Shown here piece by piece: positions 50,825 through 59,561 of a stretch of DNA of 64,000 nt. Source of the stretch: Dawidia cretensis (GTDB lineage: Bacteria; Bacteroidota; Bacteroidia; Cytophagales; Cyclobacteriaceae). The first letter of the stretch is position 1. The number at the start of each line of letters is the position of its first letter. Both the position numbers and the translations under genes were made by a program. The notes under the pieces are model-generated. The model saw nothing but the letters and a program-made list of their open reading frames with translations. It did not search any database and was not told the DNA's origin. The stretch spans positions 62,001 through 126,000 of the forward strand of contig NZ_JAHESE010000019.1 in NCBI RefSeq assembly GCF_018598175.1, written 5' to 3'.

Positions 50825-52712
50825 GATGTCAGACAAAGAGTTGGATAAGCTGTTCCGGGAGGCAGCAAGCGGCCTCGAGCCTGCGTACGATCCGCAGGAC
50901 TGGGAGATGCTGCGCGCACGTCTGGACAGTGACGACAAGGCTGCTTTTTTCCGGCGCATCACACTGCGCGTACTGGTGGGAGCAATGCTGCTCTCTTCCG
51001 TATGGTCGGTATGGCAGTCGGACGATAGAAAGACTTCTCCTCAGGAAGCAACGGTAGTAGAGACTATGCCACTGCTTTCGGCGGATACAGACACTGCACT
51101 TGCCCGGACCGTGCCGACACACCGTGGAGACGCTGGCACGCCGACACAGGACATCCCGGGAACGACAACAGACGAGCTGCCGAACAATGCTGCCGACGAC
51201 GGTGAGGAGGCGGCTACGGTACGGACGGGTGCAAGGGGAACTACGCAGGAGGAGGAAACATCCCGGCAGGCCCTGGCAGGAAATACGACAGCTAAGAATA
51301 CGACGGCAGTCAATAAGACAAATGCTGTTTCCAGCCTGAAAGAGGTCGGTGGAAGCAGTAATAACAACAAGACCGGGGAAGCCGGCCTGGAAGCAACGAA
51401 CAATCGCCGCCGGATACAGCGCGAAACAGCGGTCAGCACCGGCGTGGAAGATAGGACAATTAACCAAACTGGCCGGACGGGACAGGTGAATGCAAAACAA
51501 GGTAAGTCTGCGACTGCTGTATCGAATCAGCAGGATAGTATGATCGCGGTACAGCGGGTCGCAGGCCGTCCGGTAGATGCCACGGCGGATAAAAAGCCGG
51601 TCGGATCAGAGCAATCGAAAATAGCCTCGGAGGCTAATCGCGTAGAAGGTATGGAGGAGGCTGCCGCTGGAGTAAAAGAAGAGGGTGCTGCGACAGAGGA
51701 ACAACAAGATCAAGTGTCTACATCGGCAACAGATACAAAGAATAAACAACAGCCCGTGGCAAGCGAGGTAACGAAGGATGACAAACAGATCGGAGCCGGC
51801 GTGCAGGCGGATGAAAAGAAAATAGGTCTTTACCCTGATACCCAAGAGGCGGTGCGGGACAGCCAGGATCAGGCTGGTACCGCACAAGCTTCGGACCGCG
51901 ACAAGCAAGCGGGTGAAGCAGACGACGTGTATGTACGGGAAAAGGGCGACCTAATGGGTGTGCATGGTCCACCGATGCGGAAACGTAACAAAGGCGAGAC
52001 TATTTCGGGGCAGGAAGCGTTGGCGGCAGCTGTACAACAAGACAGCGCCCAGGTGAAGGAAGCGGAGAAAAAAGATACTACACAGGTTGTAGCGGCACAG
52101 GAAGAAGAGGAGAAGCAAGAGAAGGCAAAGGTGTTGCGTTGGTATATCAAGCTGCCGGTGTCGCCGGACTTCAGTACGATTGGGTACAAGCGTCCGGGTA
52201 AGTCGGGCATCAACGTCGGTTTGCTGGTAGAGTTTATGCCGATGAAGCGTATCGGGATTACTGCGGGTGCCATCTGGTCGCGTAAGATCTATACCAGCAA
52301 GAACCCCGAGAAGACATACGGTTCGGGACCGTACACGGTAAAGGCAGATTGGCTGGACGGCGAGTGCCGCGTGCTGGACCTGCCGCTGAACGTGACGTAC
52401 TATATACGACCGGAGGCGCGCACCAATTTCTCGATCACGACCGGTGTATCGTCGTACATCATGTTGAACGAAGATTATACGTATGGAGTAAAAGGTCCCA
52501 CGCAGGACTATATATACAACGAAACTTTTACACGTAAAAACAACGACTGGGCTAGTATGTTAAACATCTCTATCGGCATACAGCATCGGCTGAGCAGGCG
52601 GTTCCAGGTACAGGCGGAACCCTTTCTCAAAGCTCCTCTTTCCGGCGTCGGCGAAGGCAAGGTCGACCTGGTGAGCTCGGGGGTTTTCTTCTCACTCAAG
52701 TATCAACTCTAA
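50817..52712 (+). CDS. Dual membrane-spanning anti-sigma factor (Dma-like)
   Basis: This 631-residue protein overlaps the sigma gene by 8 bp; a second ATG at 50826 would start just after the sigma stop. Residues 1-46 (ELDKLFREAASGLEPAYDP...WEMLRARL) form a short acidic helical segment like Bacteroidota anti-sigma domains. One transmembrane helix follows at about 48-66 (ITLRVLVGAMLLSSVWSVW). Residues of about 67-435 are low-complexity, rich in Thr, Gln, Ala, Glu, Lys and Asp, and without predicted fold. About 440-631 looks like an outer membrane beta-barrel (WYIKLPVSPDFSTIGYKRPG, MKRIGITAGAIWSRKIY, LPLNVTYYIRP, SSGVFFSLKYQL). This inner-membrane/linker/outer-membrane layout is that of the dual membrane-spanning anti-sigma factors described in Bacteroides, where they govern vesiculation. 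Assignment rests on architecture, not on a similarity search. Confidence 0.8.
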   Translation: MPEMSDKELDKLFREAASGLEPAYDPQDWEMLRARLDSDDKAAFFRRITLRVLVGAMLLSSVWSVWQSDDRKTSPQEATVVETMPLLSADTDTALARTVPTHRGDAGTPTQDIPGTTTDELPNNAADDGEEAATVRTGARGTTQEEETSRQALAGNTTAKNTTAVNKTNAVSSLKEVGGSSNNNKTGEAGLEATNNRRRIQRETAVSTGVEDRTINQTGRTGQVNAKQGKSATAVSNQQDSMIAVQRVAGRPVDATADKKPVGSEQSKIASEANRVEGMEEAAAGVKEEGAATEEQQDQVSTSATDTKNKQQPVASEVTKDDKQIGAGVQADEKKIGLYPDTQEAVRDSQDQAGTAQASDRDKQAGEADDVYVREKGDLMGVHGPPMRKRNKGETISGQEALAAAVQQDSAQVKEAEKKDTTQVVAAQEEEEKQEKAKVLRWYIKLPVSPDFSTIGYKRPGKSGINVGLLVEFMPMKRIGITAGAIWSRKIYTSKNPEKTYGSGPYTVKADWLDGECRVLDLPLNVTYYIRPEARTNFSITTGVSSYIMLNEDYTYGVKGPTQDYIYNETFTRKNNDWASMLNISIGIQHRLSRRFQVQAEPFLKAPLSGVGEGKVDLVSSGVFFSLKYQL

Positions 52713-52730
52713 CTAAAAACAAAGAATTTT

Positions 52731-53546
52731 ATGATTCGCAGGGCGAACTATGTCCATTTTTTTCTAATAGGCCTGTTAGCCAGCGCCTGTGCAAACCATT
52801 CTGAAGAAGAAATGGTGGATTGCGCCACGAGTGGTTTGACCCTTGCGGTAGATAACCAGGGTAATCCGTCGGGATGTGGTGTCGAAGACGGCTCCATCAC
52901 CGTGTCGGGTACGGGCGGTCGTACGCCGTACCAGTTCAGCATCGACGGTAGTACCTTCCAGGCAAACGGTGCATTCAGCCAGTTGCTGGGTGGTAGCTAT
53001 ACCGTTACGTTGAAAGACGCCAACGGTTGTGAGACGACGACGGATGTTGCCCTACAGGTGCCTTCGAGCGACCTGGTGGCTTCGGCCGAAGCAACAAGTG
53101 ATACCGGCTGTGGCGAAGACACCGGTACCATTACGGTAACGGCTACGGGTACAAAGACGCCTTTCCAGTATAAACTGGGCACAGGCAGTTTTGGTGCGAA
53201 CCCTGTATTCGAAAACCTGGCCAACGGACAATATTCTGTCACGGTGCGTGACGCGAATAACTGCTCACAAGTGATTAGTGCTACCGTTGCGCGTGGTGAA
53301 AGCGGTGTGACCTATAGCGGCGATGTCCAGAATATCATTCAGACGAACTGTGCCGTTACAGGCTGTCACGTAGCCGGCTCGCAAAGCCCGAACTTCACCC
53401 AGTTCACGAATATAAAAGCCAACGCGGCCACGATTAAGGCCCGCACGGGTGCCCGAAGCATGCCGCCCGCGGGGCGAACAGCGCTGTCACAATCAGCTAT
53501 CGACCAGATTGCTTGCTGGGTGGACGACGGTGCGCTTAATAATTAG
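52731..53546 (+). CDS. Lipoprotein with two SprB repeats and a cytochrome c domain
   Basis: This is 271 residues with the lipoprotein signal MIRRANYVHFFLIGLLASAC (Cys about 20). Two SprB-type repeats of about 75 residues follow (GSITVSGTGGRTPYQFSIDG and GTITVTATGTKTPFQYKLGT). The last 80 residues look like a mono-heme cytochrome c domain with a CX4CH heme motif (NCAVTGCHVAG) and a likely axial Met in RSMPPAGR. The CX4CH spacing is one residue longer than the usual CXXCH by two, a form seen in Bacteroidota. It lies 18 bp after the anti-sigma gene, so it is probably in the same operon. It could carry electrons at the outer membrane; SprB repeats hint at surface exposure. Confidence 0.82.
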   Translation: MIRRANYVHFFLIGLLASACANHSEEEMVDCATSGLTLAVDNQGNPSGCGVEDGSITVSGTGGRTPYQFSIDGSTFQANGAFSQLLGGSYTVTLKDANGCETTTDVALQVPSSDLVASAEATSDTGCGEDTGTITVTATGTKTPFQYKLGTGSFGANPVFENLANGQYSVTVRDANNCSQVISATVARGESGVTYSGDVQNIIQTNCAVTGCHVAGSQSPNFTQFTNIKANAATIKARTGARSMPPAGRTALSQSAIDQIACWVDDGALNN

Positions 53547-53570
53547 TCCTAACCAAACCGTATCGGGTTT

Positions 53571-54110
53571 ATGGAACGACGTGTGATCCTCGTAGTCCTC
53601 GCGCTGGCAATGGTTTTGCCGGCACTGGGACAAAAGTATAAGGCCGAGAAAGGAGCTTCCTCTTTTTTCTCGAAGGCCACAGTGGAAGATATCAAGGCGG
53701 AGAACACGCAAATTTCCAGCTTGTTTAACGCGACCAGTGGAGATATTGCCTTTTCCATTCCCATCAAGGGCTTTCAATTTGACAAAGCATTGATGCAGGA
53801 ACACTTCAACGAGAAGTATATGGAAACGGAGAAATATCCAACAGCGACGTTTTCCGGGAAGCTGCAGGGCTATACGCCTTCGGGGCCGGCAACACAGTCC
53901 GTAACGGCGAAGGGCAAACTGAGCATACACGGTGTGGTGCGGCCTGTCGAGATCGCCGGACAAGTTGAAAAGCAAGGCGACAAGCTATTGATGAAATCAA
54001 ACTTTGTCGTCAAGCTGGCGGACTACAACGTGCAGATCCCCAAACTGCTGTGGCAGAATATAGCCGAGCAGGTGGACGTAACCATTCAAGTAACCTACAA
54101 GCCTCAATAA
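53571..54110 (+). CDS. YceI-family periplasmic protein
   Basis: This 179-residue protein has a signal peptide (about 1-20, VLALAMVLPALGQ) and a YceI-like lipocalin-type barrel. It contains FNATSGDIAFSIPIKGFQF, FNEKYMETEKYPTATFSGKL and GKLSIHGVVRPVEIAG, which are family hallmarks. YceI proteins bind isoprenoid lipids or quinones in the periplasm. It is 24 bp downstream of the cytochrome lipoprotein and 9 bp upstream of the DUF5777 gene, so it is in the middle of the operon. The pairing with a cytochrome c suggests quinone or lipid redox work, which is inference. Confidence 0.9.
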   Translation: MERRVILVVLALAMVLPALGQKYKAEKGASSFFSKATVEDIKAENTQISSLFNATSGDIAFSIPIKGFQFDKALMQEHFNEKYMETEKYPTATFSGKLQGYTPSGPATQSVTAKGKLSIHGVVRPVEIAGQVEKQGDKLLMKSNFVVKLADYNVQIPKLLWQNIAEQVDVTIQVTYKPQ

Positions 54111-54119
54111 TCACGAACT

Positions 54120-55022
54120 ATGCGGTTTATATTCAAAACACTTTTTACAGCACTGGCCTTTACGACATGTTTGACGTTTTCGGCGCGGGCACAAGATGAG
54201 CTATTGCAAGAGCTCTCCACAGGCCAGGAAGATCAGGGCTATATTGGCCAGGCCTTTAAGGGATCACGGCTGGTGAACGGCCACTCGGTAGAGACCACCA
54301 GCGCTGGCACCCTGGAGTTTATTTTTTCACACCGTTTCGGACGTGTTAACGGCGGGTTGTATGAGATGTTTGGTTTGGACGATGCCTTCGTACGCATTGG
54401 CCTGGAGTATGGCCTGACCGATAACCTGAGCGTTGGCATTGGTCGTAACTCGGTGGACAAGACGGTCGACGGCTACCTGAAATACAAGCTGTTGCGTCAG
54501 ACCAAAGCAGGCGTACCGTTTACGATTACCGCGTTTGGCAGCGGGGCGTATAAGACGTCGCCCAAGGAGGATGACACACCGGTGGGTTTTGAAACGATCG
54601 ATCGGCTGTCGTACACCGGACAGCTGTTGATTGCGCGCCGGTTTACTTCGAAGCTGTCACTGCAGCTGATGCCGACCGTGGTACACAAAAATTACATCGC
54701 GCTGAGCGAAGGCGATTCAGAGAATACACAGGCTGCGATTGGCATCGGTGGCCGCATCAAGCTGACCCGGAGCGTATCCGTAAATGCCGAGTATTACTAC
54801 CGCCTGAACGCAACCGATAACTCACCCTACAAGGATGCCATTGGCCTGGCGATTGATATCGAGACCGGCGGTCACGTGTTCCAGATCGTGATGACCAACA
54901 CGCGGGGTATGATCGAGCGGACGTTTATTACCGAGACGGACGGCGATTTCTTCGATGGCGATATCCACCTGGGCTTTAACGTGACACGCGCTTTTCAGCT
55001 GAAGTCGCACAAGGGCAAATGA
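54120..55022 (+). CDS. DUF5777 family beta-barrel protein
   Basis: This 300-residue protein has a signal peptide (ending SARAQ, about residue 24). The mature part matches the DUF5777 outer-membrane barrel family: SAGTLEFIFSHRFGRVNGGLY (quoted in part: TLEFIFSHRFG), FVRIGLEYGLTDNLSVGIGR and YKLLRQTK. The last strands end GDIHLGFNVTRAFQLK. The gene follows YceI by 9 bp. The set cytochrome-like lipoprotein, YceI, DUF5777 occurs together in other Bacteroidota as far as I recall, suggesting a joint function at the outer membrane. Confidence 0.85.
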   Translation: MRFIFKTLFTALAFTTCLTFSARAQDELLQELSTGQEDQGYIGQAFKGSRLVNGHSVETTSAGTLEFIFSHRFGRVNGGLYEMFGLDDAFVRIGLEYGLTDNLSVGIGRNSVDKTVDGYLKYKLLRQTKAGVPFTITAFGSGAYKTSPKEDDTPVGFETIDRLSYTGQLLIARRFTSKLSLQLMPTVVHKNYIALSEGDSENTQAAIGIGGRIKLTRSVSVNAEYYYRLNATDNSPYKDAIGLAIDIETGGHVFQIVMTNTRGMIERTFITETDGDFFDGDIHLGFNVTRAFQLKSHKGK

Positions 55023-55079
55023 CATAAGGCTCCGCACGTTGGCGTGAGCTTCACTACCTGAGTATGTATGCTATTTCGA

Positions 55080-55101
55080 GAAGCGGCCCGATGGCCGCTT
55101 C
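55080..55101. repeat. Hairpin between the DUF5777 and Y-x4-D genes
   Basis: GAAGCGGCC (55080-55088) and GGCCGCTTC (55093-55101) form a 9-bp perfect stem with loop CGAT. A CTTTTTC tract follows 10 bp later. It may be an attenuator, a processing hairpin or a weak terminator dividing the operon from the last gene. Confidence 0.55.
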
Positions 55102-55158
55102 CTGGGATACCTTTTTCTACAACTTTTCTTTTACACCCTTAAACAAATTTAAATCTGT

Positions 55159-56034
55159 ATGAAACTATTGTTTAACACACGTATGCTCTTTTTACGGGGC
55201 ATTTTTTTTACGGCGGCCCTGGCGGCTGTTGTAGTCGGTTGCAGCGACGATGACGATAACACACCGGCCGAACCGGATGACCTCGTGGTACTGGGCAGCA
55301 CGGCAGAGCGGGGCTCGTTTCTGACAGACGCCGATGGTAATACCCTGTATTACTTTGCTACCGACGTAGCCGGTGCCAATACTTGTACAGGCGGGTGCGC
55401 TGCCAACTGGCCCGTATTCCATGCTGCCGACCTGACCGAAGACCTGGTAGGCGAAGGACTGGATTTTGACGACTTCGGTACGATTACGGCGAATGGTGCA
55501 TCACAGACTACCTACAAAGGATGGCCACTGTACTATTATGCGCCGGGCGGCGTGCGGGAAGCAGCCGGTCAAACAACCGGTGAAAATGTAGGCGGTGTTT
55601 GGTTTGTAGCCAAGCCTGACTATACCATTCAACTTGGCAGAGTTCAACTGATTGGCGCGGACAATAAACACTATACGGGCGACTATACGGAAGGTGATGG
55701 CCCGGTGACATACTTTACCGATGCGCAGGGTCGTACGCTGTATACATTCGAGTTCGATAAGAAGAACAAAAACAACTATACCAGCGAAACCGATCAAGCC
55801 AAGAATGCGATCTGGCCGATCTTTGAAGCTACGCCGGACCAGGTCCCTTCTGCCCTGGACAAGACGCTGTTCGGTTCGATCGATGTTTTTGGTAAGAAAC
55901 AGCTCACGTATAAAGGTTGGCCGGTATACTATTTCGGCTCGGATACTCAGCGTGGACAAACAAAAGGTGTAAGCGTACCGCAACCGGGTATTTGGCCGGT
56001 GGTGGTGAAAGACGCCGAGGCAGCGGTAGACTAG
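55159..56034 (+). CDS. Lipoprotein with Y-x4-D secreted repeats
   Basis: This 291-residue protein has a lipoprotein signal ending VVVGC (Cys at about 28), followed by a very acidic SDDDDNTPAEPDD. Two copies of the secreted Y-x4-D repeat region (COG4315 type) are visible: LTDADGNTLYYFATDVAG with CTGGCAANWPVF, and FTDAQGRTLYTFEFDKKN with AIWPIF. The repeats form a surface fold of unknown function, often found in predicted redox or periplasmic stress loci. It lies 136 bp after DUF5777, behind a hairpin, so it may be the last operon member or separately transcribed. Confidence 0.85.
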   Translation: MKLLFNTRMLFLRGIFFTAALAAVVVGCSDDDDNTPAEPDDLVVLGSTAERGSFLTDADGNTLYYFATDVAGANTCTGGCAANWPVFHAADLTEDLVGEGLDFDDFGTITANGASQTTYKGWPLYYYAPGGVREAAGQTTGENVGGVWFVAKPDYTIQLGRVQLIGADNKHYTGDYTEGDGPVTYFTDAQGRTLYTFEFDKKNKNNYTSETDQAKNAIWPIFEATPDQVPSALDKTLFGSIDVFGKKQLTYKGWPVYYFGSDTQRGQTKGVSVPQPGIWPVVVKDAEAAVD

Positions 56035-56064
56035 CCGGTACGATCACCAGGCTATTGTACTTTC

Positions 56065-56094
56065 GGGGTGCTCCAGTGGGGCACTCCTTTTTTA
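56065..56094 (+). terminator. Intrinsic terminator after the Y-x4-D lipoprotein gene
   Basis: GGGGTGCTCC (56065-56074) pairs with GGGGCACTCC (56078-56087), including two G-U pairs, followed by six T. This marks the end of the sigma/anti-sigma unit. Confidence 0.85.
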
Positions 56095-56233
56095 TGGATA
56101 ATGGTATGTTGTGGCGGGTTTGAGTCTGCTAAAACATTTTCTTCGGGATTGCATACGCTACCTTTCTCTTTGGCGTTAAGGTGGCGTGTGGTTGGTTGTG
56201 TGGTATTGTCGTTAACCTATTTGTACTATCGCT

Positions 56234-59164
56234 ATGTTGGTAAACAAATCTGCTCTACAGGGTAGCTTGCTGCTCTTGCTGGTTATTTTTTGTCTTTTAT
56301 TTCCCGGTGGCCCTGCCTATGCCACGCACCTGCGCGCGGGCAATATCAGGTTAACAAGGGTTGGCGACTGTGGTAGCGGCGGTGGTATTACGTATGCCGT
56401 GCGCATTGAGGTATATATCAATACCAAAGACACGGATGTGCTTTTTGGCGGGCCCAATGATTACCTCGATTTTGGCGACCGAAGCGCCCGGGTCAATGTG
56501 CCGGAAATCCGTCCGAACGATCCCCGTTATTCTACAAAAGGAATGCCGCCCGGCACTGCCTATGTCTATTTTGAGATCAACCATTACTTTGATGTCGGCA
56601 CGTATACGGTCAGCTATGTGGAGGAGTACCGGAACGCGGGGATTTTAAACATGGACAGCCCGGTTCAGACGCCGTTTTACCTCGAGACGCAGGTGGTCGT
56701 CGATCCTTATTTGGGCTGCAATACTCCGGTGCACCTGGGACAGCCGCCATTGGGCCGGGCGTGTACGGGCGTGGCCTGGTTTCACAATCCTCAGGCGGTC
56801 GATCCCGACGGCATTGACAGCATCTCTTACCAGATGGTCGTTCCCTACCGCGACCGTGGTGCTTCGGTCTTCAACTACCAGAGTCCAGCGGCTGCTAAGT
56901 TTTACACGCAATATGCCCAGGGCAACGAAGCCGGTACCGGCATACCGACGTTTACCATTGACCAAAGCGGTAACGTTGTTTGGGATGCTCCCGGCATGGT
57001 AGGGGAGTACAATATTGCTTTTATCGTCATCGACTGGCGGCGTAAGACCGACGGGACGTATCAACAGGTGGGCTTTGTGCGCCGCGATATGCAGATTGTT
57101 GTAGAAGACTGCGATAACAAACGCCCGGAGCTGATCATACCGGAAGATATTTGTGTGACGGCGGGCGACAAGATCCAGGAATATATCAACGCATACGACC
57201 TGGATTCGCCGCCCGACGATGTGCGCATTACCGCCACCTCGGAGGTATTTTCATTGCGCGAATCACCCGCCACATTTTCGCCAACCATCTTTCAAAAGTC
57301 GCCGGCGTATGCGGGGTTTACCTGGTACACCCGCTGCGAGCATGTGCGGGAGCAACCCTATACCTTGTACTTCAAGGCCGAAGATACCTTTGGACTGGCT
57401 GTCTACAAGGCCTGGCGCATCACGGTGGTGGGTCCCGCGCTGATCTGGAATGATGCGCAATTAAATGCCGCCCGGCGTACGGCGACCCTGAAATGGGATC
57501 GTTATACCTGTCAGAATGCGGAGACCATACAACTATGGAGAAAAGTAGGCGGCACCAACTTCCAGCCCGACCATTGTGAAACGGGCATGCCACCGGGCTT
57601 AGGCTATACGTTGATCGACACAGTGTCGGCACGTCTCTCGCCAAACGAATCCACAGGGCAATATGTCGATACCAACAACGGGATGGGGCTCGCGCCGGGC
57701 GCACGGTATTGTTACCGGCTGGTGGCGGTGTATCCAAGGCCTGGCGGCGGAGAGAGCTATGTTTCGCAAGAGATCTGTGTGGGACCTGTATTGGCCGATG
57801 TACCGATTATTACAAATGTGTCGGTGGAGCGAACGGATACACAAGACGGCCTGGTGCGGGTGAGCTGGAAGAAACCATTTGATGTCGACCCCGCTGTATA
57901 CCCGCCGCCGTATGAGTACCGGGTGTACCGTGGTATGGGGTTTGACCGGGCGAACGACTCCACCCTAGTGGCGACGTTGCTCGGTGATACCACGTACCTG
58001 GACGGTGGCTTGAACACGGAGTTGAACGTCTACAATTATAACATCCTGGGGTATTGCACGAAAAAGAGTCCGCAGTCGGGTAACGATACAATCTTGCTGC
58101 TGGGATCGTCCGCCTGGGCGTCGTCGGTAAGGGCGGGCTCAACTTCGCAGAAGGATCAAATTACCCTGGGTTGGTCGGCACATGTACCGTGGTCCAACCA
58201 GATAGAGGCACATCCTTATCATTACATTTTCCGGGGCGGGGCGGAAGATGCCGAAGATCAGTTGCGGTTGGTGGACTCGGTCAACGTGACGGCCGGTGGC
58301 CTGCAGTATGTGGACCGTGGCCTTACACCCGGCACAACGTATTGTTATCGCATCATGACGCGCGGGGGGTATGGCAACCCGCAACGGATACCCGAGCCGC
58401 TGGAGAATTATTCCCAGCGTATTTGCGTACAGCCGGGCGATACGCTGGCGCCTTGTACCCCGGTGCTCACGGTGTCGCTATTGGATTGTGAGCGTCTGTC
58501 GGTTGCCACGCTTTGCATCGCCCGTCCGGGAACATATGCCAACACCTTGCAGTGGGAACCGGGCGAAGCAGGGGTGTGCATTTCGGATATCCAGTATTAT
58601 CGCATTTATTGGACTGCGACATGGGGAGGCGCGTATACACTGCTCGAACAAGTGGCTGCCACCGAGCGCATGTTTGTACACGAAGGCTTGAGCTCGTATG
58701 CGGCATGTTACAGAATATCGGCCGTTGACTACTCGGGCAACGAAAGTGACCTGAGCGACGCCGTATGCAATGACAACTGCCCGAACTATATGTTGCCGAA
58801 TGTCTTCAGTCCGAACGGCGATGCGGCAAACCCGGTCTTTAGTGCGTATAGCCTACGCGACTATACCTGTGCTTCCGACGATTGTGCGGTCCCCGAGCAT
58901 CTCAAGAATGGTTGTGCCCGGTTCGTGAAGACGGTGCGGTTCAAGGTGTTCAACCGGTGGGGACGGGAAGTATATTCATACACCGGCGACTACCGGGACG
59001 ATATCAATTCCATCTATATCGACTGGGACGGACGCGACAAGAACGGCTCCCTGCTGTCGCCCGCCGTCTATTATTATAGTGCCGAAGTCACCTTTGATGT
59101 GCTCGATCCGCGCAAAAGCGTGAAGCGCTACAAAGGATGGGTGCACCTGTTGAACGAGCCGTAG
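56234..59164 (+). CDS. Large secreted protein with CHU_C (T9SS type B) tail
   Basis: This 976-residue protein has a signal peptide (about 1-32, ending GGPAYATH). The first 300 residues are a cadherin/PKD-like beta-rich region (THLRAGNIRLTR..., with YVSYVEEYRN-like strands). About 415-870 holds fibronectin type III-like modules (ATLKWDRYTCQ, VRVSWKKPFD, ITLGWSAHVPW). The end (about 875-976, LPNVFSPNGDAANPVFS to YKGWVHLLNEP) is the gliding-motility-associated CHU_C domain, a type B T9SS signal. The THLRAG start is common in this group. It is likely a surface adhesin or filament component. No catalytic motif is visible. Confidence 0.88.
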   Translation: MLVNKSALQGSLLLLLVIFCLLFPGGPAYATHLRAGNIRLTRVGDCGSGGGITYAVRIEVYINTKDTDVLFGGPNDYLDFGDRSARVNVPEIRPNDPRYSTKGMPPGTAYVYFEINHYFDVGTYTVSYVEEYRNAGILNMDSPVQTPFYLETQVVVDPYLGCNTPVHLGQPPLGRACTGVAWFHNPQAVDPDGIDSISYQMVVPYRDRGASVFNYQSPAAAKFYTQYAQGNEAGTGIPTFTIDQSGNVVWDAPGMVGEYNIAFIVIDWRRKTDGTYQQVGFVRRDMQIVVEDCDNKRPELIIPEDICVTAGDKIQEYINAYDLDSPPDDVRITATSEVFSLRESPATFSPTIFQKSPAYAGFTWYTRCEHVREQPYTLYFKAEDTFGLAVYKAWRITVVGPALIWNDAQLNAARRTATLKWDRYTCQNAETIQLWRKVGGTNFQPDHCETGMPPGLGYTLIDTVSARLSPNESTGQYVDTNNGMGLAPGARYCYRLVAVYPRPGGGESYVSQEICVGPVLADVPIITNVSVERTDTQDGLVRVSWKKPFDVDPAVYPPPYEYRVYRGMGFDRANDSTLVATLLGDTTYLDGGLNTELNVYNYNILGYCTKKSPQSGNDTILLLGSSAWASSVRAGSTSQKDQITLGWSAHVPWSNQIEAHPYHYIFRGGAEDAEDQLRLVDSVNVTAGGLQYVDRGLTPGTTYCYRIMTRGGYGNPQRIPEPLENYSQRICVQPGDTLAPCTPVLTVSLLDCERLSVATLCIARPGTYANTLQWEPGEAGVCISDIQYYRIYWTATWGGAYTLLEQVAATERMFVHEGLSSYAACYRISAVDYSGNESDLSDAVCNDNCPNYMLPNVFSPNGDAANPVFSAYSLRDYTCASDDCAVPEHLKNGCARFVKTVRFKVFNRWGREVYSYTGDYRDDINSIYIDWDGRDKNGSLLSPAVYYYSAEVTFDVLDPRKSVKRYKGWVHLLNEP

Positions 59165-59220
59165 GCCCGATAAGGCGTCTTGGTTCGTGATCATTTAATT
59201 TTTATTTTCGATTCACCATA

Positions 59221-59397
59221 GGGTTCACACTGCTGAATGGCAGCGTGATTAAAAGGGAATCAGGTGTAAATCCTGGACAGTTCCCGCTGCTGTAATCCTC
59301 ACCCGGCGTCTGCCGGAACGAGCTCTCAACGACAAAACCACTGTTTCGACCAGAGACGGGAAGGTGTTGAGAGTGAGGAAAGTCAGAAGACCTGCCC
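59221..59397 (+). promoter_or_regulatory. Cobalamin (B12) riboswitch
   Basis: The conserved core is present in order: AAAAGGGAA (59251-59259), GGTGTAAATCC (59263-59273), GGACAGTTCCCGCTGCTGTAA (positions 59275 onward, quoted in part as TTCCCGCTGCTGTAA), GACGGGAAGG (59355-59364) and the B12 box AGTCAGAAGACCTGCC (59381-59396). The B12 box CCCCG end can pair with CGGGG at 59445-59449, a possible expression platform. It precedes the lipoprotein at 59562 with 165 nt between. Binding of adenosyl- or hydroxo-cobalamin would switch off the gene. Confidence 0.95.
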
Positions 59398-59561
59398 CGT
59401 GCCATCAGAGTTTGTAGCCTGCGGTGAACGGGTGTACGGATGACCGGGGTCGCGTTCTGCGTATTCATGGCCAGCGTATGGTTCAACCTCTGCATGTTGT
59501 TCGGTAGTAGAATCAGAGGTTTCTGAGGTTTTATAATTAAACGTTTACAAAAAAGTTGACT

